Counted from the stretch's first letter, positions 1 through 10,904 are shown. The stretch: 64,000 nt of DNA from Armillaria gallica (GCA_037576215.1 JBANDB010000001.1:2170001-2234000), one strand, 5' to 3'. The notes: a model not told the origin generated them from the letters alone. Program-made: numbers and translations.

Positions 1-8
1 TCCACCTC

Positions 9-1073
9 TTGATTAACTTAAAAACAGTGGTATTTGAAGGCTGCATTACCGACTCCTTCTCATTGTTTCTCGTCAATCTGTTGTCCCGCTGTAACCTCCC
101 AGATATATGCTGGCGCAAGGACTTGGACTTTTTACAAGACACCACCAGCATCCATCGGGAGCTTCGCCAACTCTATCCTCTTTTCACCGGGTTGTCGGCT
201 TATGGGTTGTTTGACGTGGATACCATCAAGCTTTCAGGACCCATTTACGTCTTTTCCGTATGTTCTCCCTACTTATCGACATAAAATGATGGCTTCTCAT
301 CTCACGCACCATAGGACATCGACGTCGATCCATACACTATGGAACCCAATACTGTATGCCCTGTGGATGTCCATCTGTATCATGTTCCTGACATGGCCAG
401 ATTACTTCATGCGGGCATGTCAGGAGCAAACTTTTTTGATTTCTCCCGTGTCCGCCGTCTTGACCTTGCCATGCGACCCGCAGATGCCTACTCTATTTTT
501 GAGGCCATTGTGGCATTACCAGCAGTACAGGTCCTTTATTTAGATTTGACTGCACTGACAACATGTGAGTACACTCTCGCCATCTTGCATTTTCCCCTGT
601 TTTACCTATTTGTAGGTGTGCTAAAAGTTCGAACGCTTAAGCATTTACAAGAGCTTCGTTTATGTGTCAGAGTGAGGCAGCTTTCATATGCCTCGGCCAT
701 CCTTGAGGATCTTCCCTGTCGTGGAGAAAATGTTGATGTTAGCATTGTATTTGTACATTGGAGGACTGACTTTTTCTGTTCTGATTTCCACGTGTCACTC
801 CAGACTGTCGACGCTCTTGCATCGGTAGTTGCTTTCTCGTTGAAAGTGTATATTCGGTTTGGCGGGATTACTCGCATACACGGTTCACCTGTACTTTTTG
901 ACAACGTTGCAGAGTACTTGAATACGTGTTTGGGAACCTGGAATGATGTTGGATGGTTGACGTTATTTTGGGACATATGCGAATCTGGTATATGGGAAAG
1001 GGCTGCCAGACCCTTACGGGTAGCTGCTGGCTGGAGAACGTACCTTAAAGACAGTATATATACTTTCAATTGA
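9..1073 (+). CDS. F-box/LRR-like family protein, 5' partial
   Basis: The gene enters from the left edge, so its true start and any F-box are outside the window. Coding exons read as 9-257, 315-564 and 616-1073, with introns 258-314 (GTATGT..TAG) and 565-615 (GTGAGT..TAG); phases match and the reading ends at TGA 1071-1073. The protein is rich in leucine and aromatic residues and has loose repeats of the kind seen in the C-terminal half of agaricomycete F-box proteins (for example positions 640-670). The three complete genes downstream at 3.8, 5.4 and 7.2 kb have the same style and layout, which is the main reason for the family call. I recognise no catalytic motif. Function is inferred only: substrate recognition for an SCF-type ubiquitin ligase. 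Confidence 0.5.
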
Positions 1074-1274
1074 GGAGCGTTTCACCATCGTCCTACCCTC
1101 AGCCACCTAAGACAGCAGCTGCAGCTTATTTTGTTTATCTTATGTTTATTTCATATATAAATAAAATACAAATATAATTGAAGCAGGTCGTCAACGCCGG
1201 TTCTGCCGGTTGGACTGCAGCACAAATCTTCCCTCCATAGCCTCTACCACAGCTTTGAAACAGTTCAACCTGAT

Positions 1275-3650
1275 TCAGTCGCCATAATCTGCTTCATCAT
1301 TGAATCTGGTTCTGTTCCAGTCAATATCACTATTGTGTATTACTGACACTTTGACAGTAATGTTGCCCATGCCCACCACTGCTATGCACCTCGCCATCCT
1401 TCTGTACGTTTTCATGGCATGCTCATGGTGATTCGGGTAGATCCATGTTCGTGTATAGATGGACAACCGTATTTGGAGAGGGTCCGCCCCGTTTCCACCC
1501 CCATAGCGACGGCGGAGGGAGTGATAAGCTTCTCGTGCTGTACAGCATACTCCAGTGATGGGATCATTCTGTACAGGGACCATGCCTAGAATTTGCCTTG
1601 ATAGGCGAGCTGTTATTACTCCATATGCGACTGCATCCCTCTTGTTCCACGTAATCCATTCATTGTATTGTTGTGGCGTCGGATTCTGTGGTAATGCAGG
1701 GGGATATGACGGCATGTTGAACAGATCTCGTGGGACGTTAGGTGCTGGAGGATCGCAGATATGCGTGTTAAGTAGCCTAGACGTTAGCACATTCATAACA
1801 CCGAGTTGCCACGGTCCCCAGTCAGCCCTTGTTTTTAGTTCAGGTATATGAGAAGTTTGCAGAAAAGATGTATCTAGAGACGGTTGGTTTGTATGTATAT
1901 ATGGGTAAAACGGTTGTTGATTTTGATTGTAGAATTGAAAATTTGGCATATGCGGCGCGGTCGGCTGTATGTAAACTGGTTGTGGTAGGTACGTGTATGT
2001 GGGAGGGGCGGTAGGGATGTTTTGGTGGAAGACGGGTGGTAGAGGTATATTAGGAGGGACAGGTGGGGGTACAGGAGGAATTTGTCGGTTGGGAATGGGA
2101 GGGGGAGGAGGACGACGTGGTAAGGGAGGTGGGGGGGGTACAGGAGGCGGAGGTGGAGGAGCATTTGTAGGTAAAGGAGGGAGGGGACGGTTGAGGAGAT
2201 TTGTATCTAAATTGCCTTCCGCGCCGTTCTGCTGAGAATTGATATCAGTAGATTGAAGAGACGGAAAAGGAAGAAAATGTTGTTGATTGTTCGGTATGTA
2301 ATGGGGTGGATGGTATTGCATTTGGAAGTTTGATGGGTCATTGTAAGGGTTCATGTTTGGATCAGAAATTGTAGGGTAAAAAGCATACGTAGAAGGAAAA
2401 TTTGAAGGCCAATGTGTTATGTCTGGGGCAGACCGAGAAACGTGGCAGACGTCGATGTGTACCTGATGTGTATTCGTGCCGTCTTGATTCCTGTCGTGAG
2501 ATGAGGATGAACCGAGAATGTTGTTCAGACCCTGGACGAGGTTACGGAAGTTGCCTGATCTGACATAGTTCCGCGGAAGTATTATGTTGTAACAGGTCCG
2601 ACACTTTCGAGGATATCGACCAGCATATGAGGGTCCGCCCCAGTGACCGACGCTTTCGAGGATATCGACCAGCATATGCCCATAATAATCTGTGCAGCAA
2701 ATGTTCAGGCTCTGCAAGCATTGGCACACCTTCAGGTCTATGGGGACCGTCCATATCCCGCCCTCTGTCCCAAAAGATTCATTTGTTTCGTTCCTATATC
2801 TGACACGGAAGGCTCGCTTACCATATATGTGAATGTTCAGTTTCCTCAGTGTGCTGGTACAGCTGCTGACCAGCTTCTGCACTGCCAAAATATCTGTGTC
2901 ATTCGTAACCTTCACATATAGCCCCTTTAGCTCAGATGCTCTCGACAGCCACCAACTTAGCGCGACTACATCCTCATCAGGCAACGTGTAAAAGTGCAAC
3001 ACCAATACCTTGAACCGTCGCACTGTCTCACGGGCCTCCGAAGTACTGATTGCGTAATCCACGTTCTCTCCTGATTTATTTACACGGAACATGTCCCCAC
3101 CCCCGTTCACATCCATGTAGCTGCCGACCAGTGCTAGTTTCCTGGTGTACGGGAATGCATGGAGCAAGCCAAGCATGGTTTTCAGCGTCATGAAGCAGTC
3201 ATGGCAATAAAGGGAGCGAACCTCCGAACTAAACAGTCCAGTGGATGGTGCGAGAGCGGTGATGTGGCTATATCGGAATCTGACCGTGTGGACTTTCGAC
3301 AACAGGCTCAACACTTCCTGTATTTTTGTGACAAAGTCGGGGTCCTCCTCTTCATTTGAACGAATAGTTAGCTTTCGAGGTATATCCCGTAAGTGACGTT
3401 GAGTTTGCCCGGAGAAAAAACTGATTGCAGAGACAGCATGATGCCATACTTGTAGACCCCATGAAGGCATTATGCACTGCGAAGGATGCACATCTACAAA
3501 TACCTCCCGCAGTATTATTCTTTGTGCAGGGAGGCAAAACCCTCTGCAGACGAGCGCACAGTGAAGACTGGTGGAAAGGTCATCATGACAGGCATCACTG
3601 ACAAAACAATCCACCAGTTCTTGTGGGATATTTCTTCCAGCGATATTCAT
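1275..3650 (-). CDS. F-box-like protein fused to proline-rich, gag-like region
   Basis: One uninterrupted reading frame of 791 residues. Residues 1-60 look like an F-box (IPQELVDCFVSDACHDD, then CALVCRGF). Residues 60-330 are leucine-rich like other fungal F-box proteins. From about residue 420 the protein is low complexity: Asn/Gln/Pro/Tyr rich, then a polyproline tract near residues 490-560. The last 180 residues resemble the gag of Ty1/copia retroelements: a Trp-rich start (ADWGPWQLGVMN), WITWNKRDAVAYGVI, then a TAREAYHSLRRRYGG-like block. No protease, integrase or reverse transcriptase follows. A 49-bp tandem duplication at 2598-2678 shifts the frame between the two halves, so the fusion may be recent and may not be expressed as one protein. 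F-box part fairly sure, gag part likely, single-gene status doubtful. Confidence 0.55.
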   Translation of the reverse strand: MNIAGRNIPQELVDCFVSDACHDDLSTSLHCALVCRGFCLPAQRIILREVFVDVHPSQCIMPSWGLQVWHHAVSAISFFSGQTQRHLRDIPRKLTIRSNEEEDPDFVTKIQEVLSLLSKVHTVRFRYSHITALAPSTGLFSSEVRSLYCHDCFMTLKTMLGLLHAFPYTRKLALVGSYMDVNGGGDMFRVNKSGENVDYAISTSEARETVRRFKVLVLHFYTLPDEDVVALSWWLSRASELKGLYVKVTNDTDILAVQKLVSSCTSTLRKLNIHIYGKRAFRVRYRNETNESFGTEGGIWTVPIDLKVCQCLQSLNICCTDYYGHMLVDILESVGHWGGPSYAGRYPRKCRTCYNIILPRNYVRSGNFRNLVQGLNNILGSSSSHDRNQDGTNTHQVHIDVCHVSRSAPDITHWPSNFPSTYAFYPTISDPNMNPYNDPSNFQMQYHPPHYIPNNQQHFLPFPSLQSTDINSQQNGAEGNLDTNLLNRPLPPLPTNAPPPPPPVPPPPPLPRRPPPPPIPNRQIPPVPPPVPPNIPLPPVFHQNIPTAPPTYTYLPQPVYIQPTAPHMPNFQFYNQNQQPFYPYIHTNQPSLDTSFLQTSHIPELKTRADWGPWQLGVMNVLTSRLLNTHICDPPAPNVPRDLFNMPSYPPALPQNPTPQQYNEWITWNKRDAVAYGVITARLSRQILGMVPVQNDPITGVCCTAREAYHSLRRRYGGGNGADPLQIRLSIYTRTWIYPNHHEHAMKTYRRMARCIAVVGMGNITVKVSVIHNSDIDWNRTRFNDEADYGD
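2598..2678. repeat. 49-bp-period tandem duplication
   Basis: A 32-bp segment at 2598-2629 recurs at 2647-2678 with one mismatch, offset by 49 bp. Because 49 is not a multiple of three, the two copies are read in different frames on the minus strand: first as HMLVDILESV, then as YAGRYPRKCR. The unit lies exactly where the F-box-like part of the overlapping gene gives way to the low-complexity and gag-like part. Confidence 0.9.
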
Positions 3651-3836
3651 GTTCGTTGTTCGATGTCAGTGTATCGTGTATGGGTAACAGGGATGTCTTT
3701 CATCAAGGATCGAGGTCCGTACTAATAGCAACCGTTCCTGTTGGTTACTGACCGAATATGCTCTGACAGATATGGGTATATCCGATGTATAGATTTATAT
3801 ATGCAGTCTCATATGTCTATCATGCACATCAGTGCA

Positions 3837-5155
3837 ATGCAGAAGCTTGCCCAAGAGACGAAAGAACACATTACCTCATATATCTATACGAAGCCGGACT
3901 TGTTGACTTTATCCATGGTGGACCATTCGTTTGCCGATGCATGTCGACGCGTTCATTATGCCACCGTCCATCTTTCCACAGGATCTTCCTTCACTCCGCT
4001 GTTCTGCGCGGCTGACATCCAAGGATATGACCGCCGGTGCTTGGGTACAGTGGTGGCTATCAGCCGTGCAATACGTTATGACTTCCCACAAGTAGGCAAA
4101 CACATTCGAAGGATCGTCTTCTTCACCAAGTATCTGAAGAGGGCAGACATACTTGCTTTTGTCCAGCTAATGGAAGGGGCACTGTCTGTGACAGAGTTGG
4201 TGTTTGTGGATACGGACCTTGGCTTTTTCAAAAGCTCCCTCCAGTTGCTCTTATCCTCTATGAAGATACTGTCAACTTTGACATTCAAAGGCTGCTCTAT
4301 TTCCACTCAGACGCTAAATGCGATAGTAGAAGGTGCGAAGAAAATTCGCAACATACCGGATATAGTATTCAACTCCTTTCTCTTAGCATCACCACGATTG
4401 ACCACATGGAATTTTGGTTGCACCAATGACTACAATGTCACTATGGACGAGATGACATTGGATACATGTCTCGCTCTAGGTCAGGTGCACCAGCTACACA
4501 TAGGATTTCACTCTGTAGGGTGGGAAGGCGATTTATTATCGTATGGTTGGATTGGCAGGTATACATTCGCTTTCCTCCAGAACTTAGGTCTTCACCTTCA
4601 CCATGAAGCCAATGTTGACGTGGTGAATATGCTGTTAGACGGCATGCTGATTGTCACTCGCTTGGACTTGCAGATCTGGCGTAAGTGTCCTTTCCCCCTC
4701 TTGTCGCTTTGAGTACCGCTGAATCTCTGCATACAGCGTATCATTCTCCGAAGTATTCCTCCAGCCACAGTCGCCTGTATCTAAAACGCCTTATACATTT
4801 GAAAGACATTGACATCATGGTTCAAGGAGAGCATGCTATATGTCTCTTGCAACATTCGCTAGGGACGTTGCCGCTGCCTTCGCTAGAGTTCATTCGATTG
4901 TGTGTTTTAAATATGCCTAGGTCATGGTCTGCTGGAAAGTCTCCCTGTCCTCCCGATTGCATTGTTGCGCTAGATCGGACCCTATGTCATATTGTCCATC
5001 CTCGATATTTTCAAGGTATGATTGTCAGTGGCACACATGGAGGCATGAGCAAAAAAGATGAAGAGTGCTTGGCTCTTTGGATAAGGCAGAGATTGATAGA
5101 ATTCGCAAATATGGTTGGCAGAAAGCTTTGCACGTCGCAAACAGGCCTGGTATAG
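3837..5155 (+). CDS. F-box-like protein
   Basis: Two exons, 3837-4680 and 4737-5155, split by a 56-bp intron (GTAAGT..ACAG); phases agree. The start ATG at 3837 is chosen because MQKLAQETKEHI lines up with MDKVSQETIDQI of the next gene; in-frame ATGs also exist at 3801, 3813 and 3822. The N-terminus is F-box-like: an ET..HI helix, a SMVDHSFADACRR segment in place of the usual CxLVCRxW, and then leucine-rich repeats. The protein would be about 420 residues. It is a diverged paralog of the genes at 5364 and 7228. Predicted role (inferred from the family): adaptor that binds Skp1 and selects targets for ubiquitination. Confidence 0.6.
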
Positions 5156-5363
5156 TGTAGAGGTTCCTGTGTTTTGTTCACGGTGGTTACCGAAAAATCA
5201 TTATTTTTACGAACACTTTCCACGTGTCTCCTGCTACTTTTACATCAGTTTTTGAGATGTCACAGCCATGCCACCAACATTCAACCGCCACTGCTTTCAT
5301 TCCCTATTTAAACCCATCACGATTCTTTCAACTCATTATCTTCTTTGAGTGCGGACCATAGCC

Positions 5364-6651
5364 ATGGACAAAGTTTCCCAAGAAACTATCGACCAAATTG
5401 TTTTGTTTCTGACATCAAAGCGAGATTTGGCCAACTGTTCTCTTGTCCACCCGTATTTTCTCTCTGAATGCCACTGCATACAATTTCATACTCTCACTGT
5501 CAACGAGACTGTCCCATGTCCTACCGGCTATCTCTGGATCTTAGACACCGCAAACTGGACTGCAAGAGAAGCTGCGATAAACCTTCAACGCTATTACCCA
5601 GACATTCGTCGCTATGTTAGGAAGGTTCGGTTTTGTGGAGGGACGATTAAGAGAGAGGACGCTGCAGGACTAAAGGAGCTGTTCATTCAGCTACCTCTTG
5701 CAAAGTCCTTCGTTCTGGAGGGCTTCGGTGGCATCAGTGGGTCGTTGTCACAATTGTCAGACTCATTCAGGACCATTCAGTCATTGACATTCAGTCGAGG
5801 CATCGTGTTCGTTGACGATCTCAATACTCTCATTCCTTGTATGTTTATCTAGCAGTCTATTTGATAACGCTCGCTTACTGTGTCCGTACCGACAGTGTTC
5901 CCTTCCTTAATCGAGATGACGGTAACTCCTTCAACTATAGTGGACATCGCAGGGAACGATATATCTCAGAGGTTCATGAAGTATTTAACCGTCTGAGGTC
6001 ACTTGATCTTTCTATGCCCGAAGTCGAAGACGGATCTGTAGAAGAGAACTACGAGTGGCTGCACTCAGTACGTTTTCCTGCAATGCGTAAACTCCGTATC
6101 CATTCCTATTGTGAATGGTGGTGTGAAAGGGCCAACTTTCTTATGAACGGCCTCAGGGGCGACATGGACCATCTCGTCCTTGATGTTTTTCGTGCGTATT
6201 TCATGCTATACTACGCTTCTTGATAACTCACTAAACACATACGCATACCTCAGCCTATGACTGCCTCGAATCACCTTGTCGACACAAACGCTGCATGATA
6301 TCGCTAATGAACCTTTCTGGGCTACAGACTCTGTCCATCGTCGCTGGAAACAATGGTCTTAAAATGTTGTCGCGGTCCTTGCATAGCATTCCAAGCCCTT
6401 CCGTTTGTAACATAGACCTCAACATCGTCCAGTTCCCATGTCGCTGGTCCCCGCATTCCCTAGCTGACCTCAATGAAGTAGACAAGGTGCTTCTAGAAGT
6501 GGTAGACAGAGACCGATTTATTCGGATGACCGTCCACTGCCAGCTTTACCCCGATTCACGGTACTCAAGAAAGGCAGCTGATAGAACTGTTGCAGTAGGG
6601 TTTTCAGGTATGCGAACTCTATTCGGAAATAAAATACTCTGTCCGTTCTAG
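5364..6651 (+). pseudogene. F-box-like protein, probably frameshifted
   Basis: Exon 1 (5364-5838) encodes a clear F-box-like start, MDKVSQETIDQIVLFL, followed by LANCSLVHPYFLSECH, close to the preceding gene. Introns are read at 5839-5895 (GTATGT..ACAG) and 6192-6253 (GTGCGT..TCAG). Joined in phase, exon 2 begins well (LIPLFPSLIEMTV) but hits TGA at about 5993, while a good leucine-rich reading (RSLDLSMPEVEDG) continues in another frame from there through 6191 and exon 3 (6254-6651). One base appears to be missing near 5990-5996, or an intron has been missed. If the sequence is right this copy is truncated at about 195 residues. Confidence 0.5.
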
Positions 6652-7227
6652 TGTGTGGTGATTTTGCTCTTTTCTTACACTTATACGACTCTGATTAGAT
6701 CTATACAGATATCAAAGTGACCGGACCTTGGTACACTCGGCTGTTATCTATTACTCTCAGGCACACTACTTAGTAGTACAATGACCACCATTGTCTATTA
6801 CTATCATATGGCGAATATATTTTATTCTATGCTGTGTTCCGGCACTTTAAGCTTGCTCTAAAGTCTATCAAGTCTTAATTTTTTTAAGTGTTCTGTTACG
6901 ATAGCAGTGTACCCATGTGCACATGTCCCGGATCTTTCCACGGTATGCCAGAACTTTCCAGACCTGTGTGGACAGATCCTGTTACTAGATTTTCAGCAGA
7001 AACTTCCAGACGGCAAGTCCCTGGAACTAGATTTAGATTTCGCAGTAATGTGTTTACTCCTAATCCTTCCCTTCCGAACTGTATGGTATTTCCAAAATAG
7101 GCACCAGTACACGGCAAGTTCCAAGTCTTGCTCGCTGCCTTTGTCCCTCGAGCAAACCGACGCTGTAACATCTGAAGTACTAAAGCTTCTGCGACTATGC
7201 CACATTTTCATCGCATCGCATCATACC
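6652..7227. other. Intergenic, no gene seen
   Basis: AT-rich spacer between two F-box-like genes. Short open frames on both strands overlap each other and show no recognisable motif. It should contain the promoter of the gene starting at 7228. Confidence 0.5.
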
Positions 7228-8660
7228 ATGTCCTTCTTCACCACCCCTCTCGATATAGCCGAAAAATTGATCATCTGGAGCATTGTCGGTGTCTCCCACG
7301 ACACTTGTGACAGTATCGACGACATGTTTTGCACTGTATGTGCTAGGAGAATGTCGCTGACATGTCGGGGCTTTCTATCCATTCTGCATCCATACATTTG
7401 GAGGCATGTCTCCATACGATGCGGTACCGTCATACTTGTCTATTCTCTATGACGCTCAGTCGGTTATAGATTTCTTTTCTACGGAAAAGCACCTCACTTC
7501 GTTCATCCAACAGATCCATGTTATTGCCCCCTTCTCTTCCAGCGTGTCCACTGCAACCAGCCATTCTTACTCTATCAGAGACGCTGTCACGGATTTGATC
7601 ATGCTACTTCCCAACGTTCGTACTGCGGCGTTCTTCAACGTCGTCTTGGACGAACTGCCAATTTACTTCGGCGACTGTGACCACATCAAATACCTGAAAC
7701 TCGTCTTCTGCAGGGCCTCCATAAAAGGCATGAACGTGTTCATGAACCATTTTGGCCACCTGGACGTCATGCAGTTATACTTGCCAGAACCTACCCTGTC
7801 CCCCCTTTACTTTTACAACACCCAGTTCCTGCGTGAACCCTGCCAGGGATTCACTGACTACATGTGTCGATCTGATCAGCAGTCTTGTCCTGTCATCGAC
7901 AAGCTCATAGTGCTACCTGCTCCGGGGGTGAACGCACTTGAATGGTTCAGCGATCCAACCACGTGGTATGACCCCAGTGGCCTTACATCGTTCCACATCG
8001 TCGGCGACGCAGATCATACAAATGTGTCCACTTTCTTGAAGAAAGTGGGTCCTTCGGTTCGAGATATCTCGTCCGTTAGTATGGGTCAGTAACCAAGCAA
8101 CTGACTTTGTGGAGCAAACGATCTAATATTCCTATGCAGGTGACGCTAGGCCCTTTGACCTGTCTTACACTCCCGAACTGCTCACTCTTACACTGGACAT
8201 CGACGTGATCAACATGGGGCAGATTCATGTCTCCCTTCTCTCACTGCCAAAGCACTCCAATCTCGACAACCTCATGATCATTATCAGAGGACCCTACTTC
8301 ATACCCAAGATCCCAACCACAATCCGGTTGCTGCCTGATGCCCTTAAGTCAAGGTGCAATTGGATGCGATCCTTCACCGTTGTCTATGAGACCACTTGGT
8401 CAATCATCAATGAGATGGAATTTACCAGGTTGGCCTGGATATTGATGTCTGTTTTCTGCAATGTCTTCTGCCATGTCGTAGTTGACTTCCAATTGCGACA
8501 AGAAGACCACCGTGGTGGAAGAGGCTTGCACATAGCCTTAAAGGATCTGTCTGAGCCATTCTCCCGCTTGCTAAAGAAAACACCGACAGTCGTGGATCAG
8601 GTTCGCGATTTGTATGATGGACATGTGCTTCTGGTGGTCGAATTGTACGAGTTTCTTTGA
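7228..8660 (+). CDS. F-box-like protein
   Basis: ATG at 7228 opens MSFFTTPLDIAEKLIIWSIV, then CARRMSLTCRGFLSILHPYIW, which matches the F-box pattern (PxDIxxKI..CxLTCRxF..P.LW). The frame must change between 7400 and 7460; the simplest reading is a 52-bp intron from a weak GTCTCC donor at about 7408 to TCAG at 7459, which joins in phase to SVIDFFSTEKHL. A second intron, 8085-8139 (GTCAGT..GCAG), is clearer, and the last exon is 8140-8660. The body is leucine-rich with no other domain. A further short open stretch after 8695 could be an alternative last exon but its phase does not fit. Predicted SCF adaptor, by family only. Confidence 0.55.
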
Positions 8661-9169
8661 CGATACATCTGTGATATTAACAGTCATGCTTGCAGGAGTA
8701 AGGAATCTGAAGAGGAACTGATTGGTGCTGCACTGGAAAAATATTCAATAGAAGAGGTGAAGAGGATGTATTGCTTTTCACAAATGACTAGATGATTGTC
8801 TGTTTGGATGTATATTAGCATTTGTTATATTATATATTGTTAATGCCTGCTCTTTCTGAAACCGTAGTGCATTGGGCCCTTGCATCCTTCACTCCCAATA
8901 CATCTCAACAATTTCATTTCACCTTCCACAAGTATTGAAAAACATGCTGCATTCTTTTGGAAGCCACTCATTATATTGTCCGTCGACAGATATGAGGCTT
9001 TGGCCGAATGCTGAGACGCATGTCATCCTATGACTGAACATGTGATGAACTCCCACCAGAGGTGCCCTTTATGGGGTTTTTAATGGAAGCATTTGACAGG
9101 TGATGCATGATAGAGTGGATGTCATCATGCCATCAGTGAAGGCACACCTCTACAACGACACCACAGTAC
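8661..9169. other. Intergenic, upstream of HPt gene
   Basis: No convincing coding stretch. An open piece at about 8700-8793 (EELIGAALEKYSIEEV) could be a leftover terminal exon of the F-box-like gene. The rest is presumed promoter of the phosphotransfer gene. Confidence 0.4.
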
Positions 9170-10023
9170 ATGGACACTCATTGTTCTTCTTTGTCACCAA
9201 TGTTGTCCCTCACGGACATACCAAACACTTGTCCGACGATTTGTTCACCGCTTCCACCAATGACCCGCACCGCAATGACCTCAACCACCGAGTCACACCT
9301 AACGTCTCCTGTCTCGCCTGTCTCGCCCGTTACTAGGGATTCCAAATATCCACCGTCGCTAAAGCTGAAGCACCAACGACTGCCTTCCAATGAAGACCAT
9401 AGCACGACAGACAAGTCTACCGCTAGGACTTCGTCGCTTGACACCTCAGCAGAATCCGACGATTCTGCTGAAACCCCAGCCATAGAGGTGCCCTATATCC
9501 TCTTGAATTTACCCTTTTATCTGCTTCTTATTGTTTGTATCTGTTAGGCCCCAACGTCTCCTGCAGCTATCAACATGGATACTTTCCGCCAGATTCTTGA
9601 TCTTGATGAGGATGAAACATACAGTTTTTCATCCTCCATGATCTGGGCTTACTTTACCCAAGCACGAAGCACATTCAAGAAGATGGATAGTGCACTGTAT
9701 GTCCTTTCTCATTAATAATATGTGTCGACTGATTCATTATCAGACAAGCAAAACGCCTGCAAGAGCTGTCGTCTCTTGGCCACTTCCTTAAAGGCTCATC
9801 TGGTCAAATCGGTGTATCCTGCGTCAAGGTCTCATGCCAGAAGATTCAGTGTTGTGGCGAGCTTCGTGATGAGCACGATGATGGCGATGTTTTCAATACA
9901 CAAGCACTCGACAGAATCACGGCCCTTCTGGCGCAAGTCAAGTTCGACCATGAAGTTGCTGAGGTCTGGCTCAAGAACTGGTATATGGAAAGGGGCATGG
10001 ATGGGCCGCCACCCGACGCCTAG
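9170..10023 (+). CDS. YPD1: Ypd1-type histidine phosphotransfer (HPt) protein
   Basis: Exons 9170-9487, 9548-9696 and 9744-10023, with introns of 60 bp (GTGCCC..TTAG) and 47 bp (GTATGT..TCAG). The second half is a single HPt domain: MDTFRQILDLDEDE, FTQARSTFKKMDSAL, then the phospho-acceptor motif SSLGHFLKGSSGQIG with the invariant His at about residue 169, followed by the fourth and fifth helices and a short WLKNWY tail. In yeast, Ypd1 relays phosphate from the hybrid kinase Sln1 to the response regulators Ssk1 and Skn7 in osmotic and oxidative stress signalling; fungi usually have a single copy. The first 106 residues are Ser/Thr/Pro-rich and not part of the fold. Translation could instead start at the Met at 9575, giving a more usual-sized protein. 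Domain call sure, N-terminus not. Confidence 0.88.
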
Positions 10024-10429
10024 CACTAAAAGTACGCTTCTTCATTGATTGTTTACTTTCCAGCACGTTCACCTTCTACAGGGTTTTGGGAAGAGGTACG
10101 CAGAGGTGATGTAATGATGGATATGGATTGCTTCGATTCGTCAGTTGTAAATCTTACAACAATTCAGGGGGTTATAAACAAGCGAGGTTTCCAGCTGGCT
10201 GACTTCCCCTGAGGTGCTTCCGAGTTTTAAACACATCGTCCACCCACCATTTGAAGCTGGATGTGCCAAAGCTGCATTTTCGATATTAATATTTTTTGAT
10301 ATTAATACACTATTTTGCTGTGCTAACCGAAATTTCGATTAGCTTCCATCCTTTTCTAGTGTTACATAATCCATCTACGCATCTTTTACTGGTAGTTTCA
10401 GCAATGTCGGCTGACACTTCCTTTCCACC
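10024..10429. other. Intergenic, no gene seen
   Basis: Spacer between the HPt gene and a small gene. It includes the AT-rich stretch near 10280-10310 with the repeated word TTGATATTAATA. No open frame of note. Confidence 0.4.
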
Positions 10430-10904
10430 ATGCCTGAGGGACCCGAAACTGATTTTGCTGCTGCGTTCCTGAACCACTGCTCTCAAACTACTCTGAAAAA
10501 CAGGGCAATGCTTGGCATATACGGTGACATCAAGAAACCCATTTCGCCCAAGAAAAACAAAAAACGTTCGCATGTGACACAGGATCCAGATCAGCGATCT
10601 TTGAAACAGACCTCCTTGGACTCTTACATTTTGAAGTCCAATGATAAAGGAGTAGACGATCAAGGATCAAGCTCTTTAGAATACTTTCTCAAAACAGCCA
10701 CTGTAAGTGTTGCGTTTGCTGTTCCATTGCACTTTCCAACAAAGCTTTGCATCATAGGTAGTAAAACTACACCATAACACCCCTATTCTCAGGGGCACTT
10801 CTGCCACTAGCATGCACAAGAATATATGGCCGGATCCCAAGGTGATACCCGAACTAGCGAACGACGATAGCTACGATGCTTTTTTGAAGGCCGACTTGAA
10901 TTAA
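10430..10904 (+). CDS. Small protein with PCNA-box-like motif
   Basis: Two exons, 10430-10702 and 10758-10904, joined across a 55-bp intron (GTAAGT..ATAG) in phase 0; the product is 139 residues. It starts MPEGPETDFAAAFLNHC, has a basic stretch (SPKKNKKRSH) and then KQTSLDSYILK, which fits the loose PCNA-interacting pattern Q-x-x-L-x-x-Y-I. The end is acidic (ELANDDSYDAFLKADLN). No catalytic domain is visible. A link to DNA replication or repair rests on the short motif alone, and such motifs occur by chance. The clean splice join and lack of stops across two exons make the gene itself fairly likely. Confidence 0.55.

Noticed and set aside
1993..2235. Plus-strand frame coding a Gly-rich peptide
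   Set aside because: It is the complement of the polyproline tract of the minus-strand gene; composition explains it.
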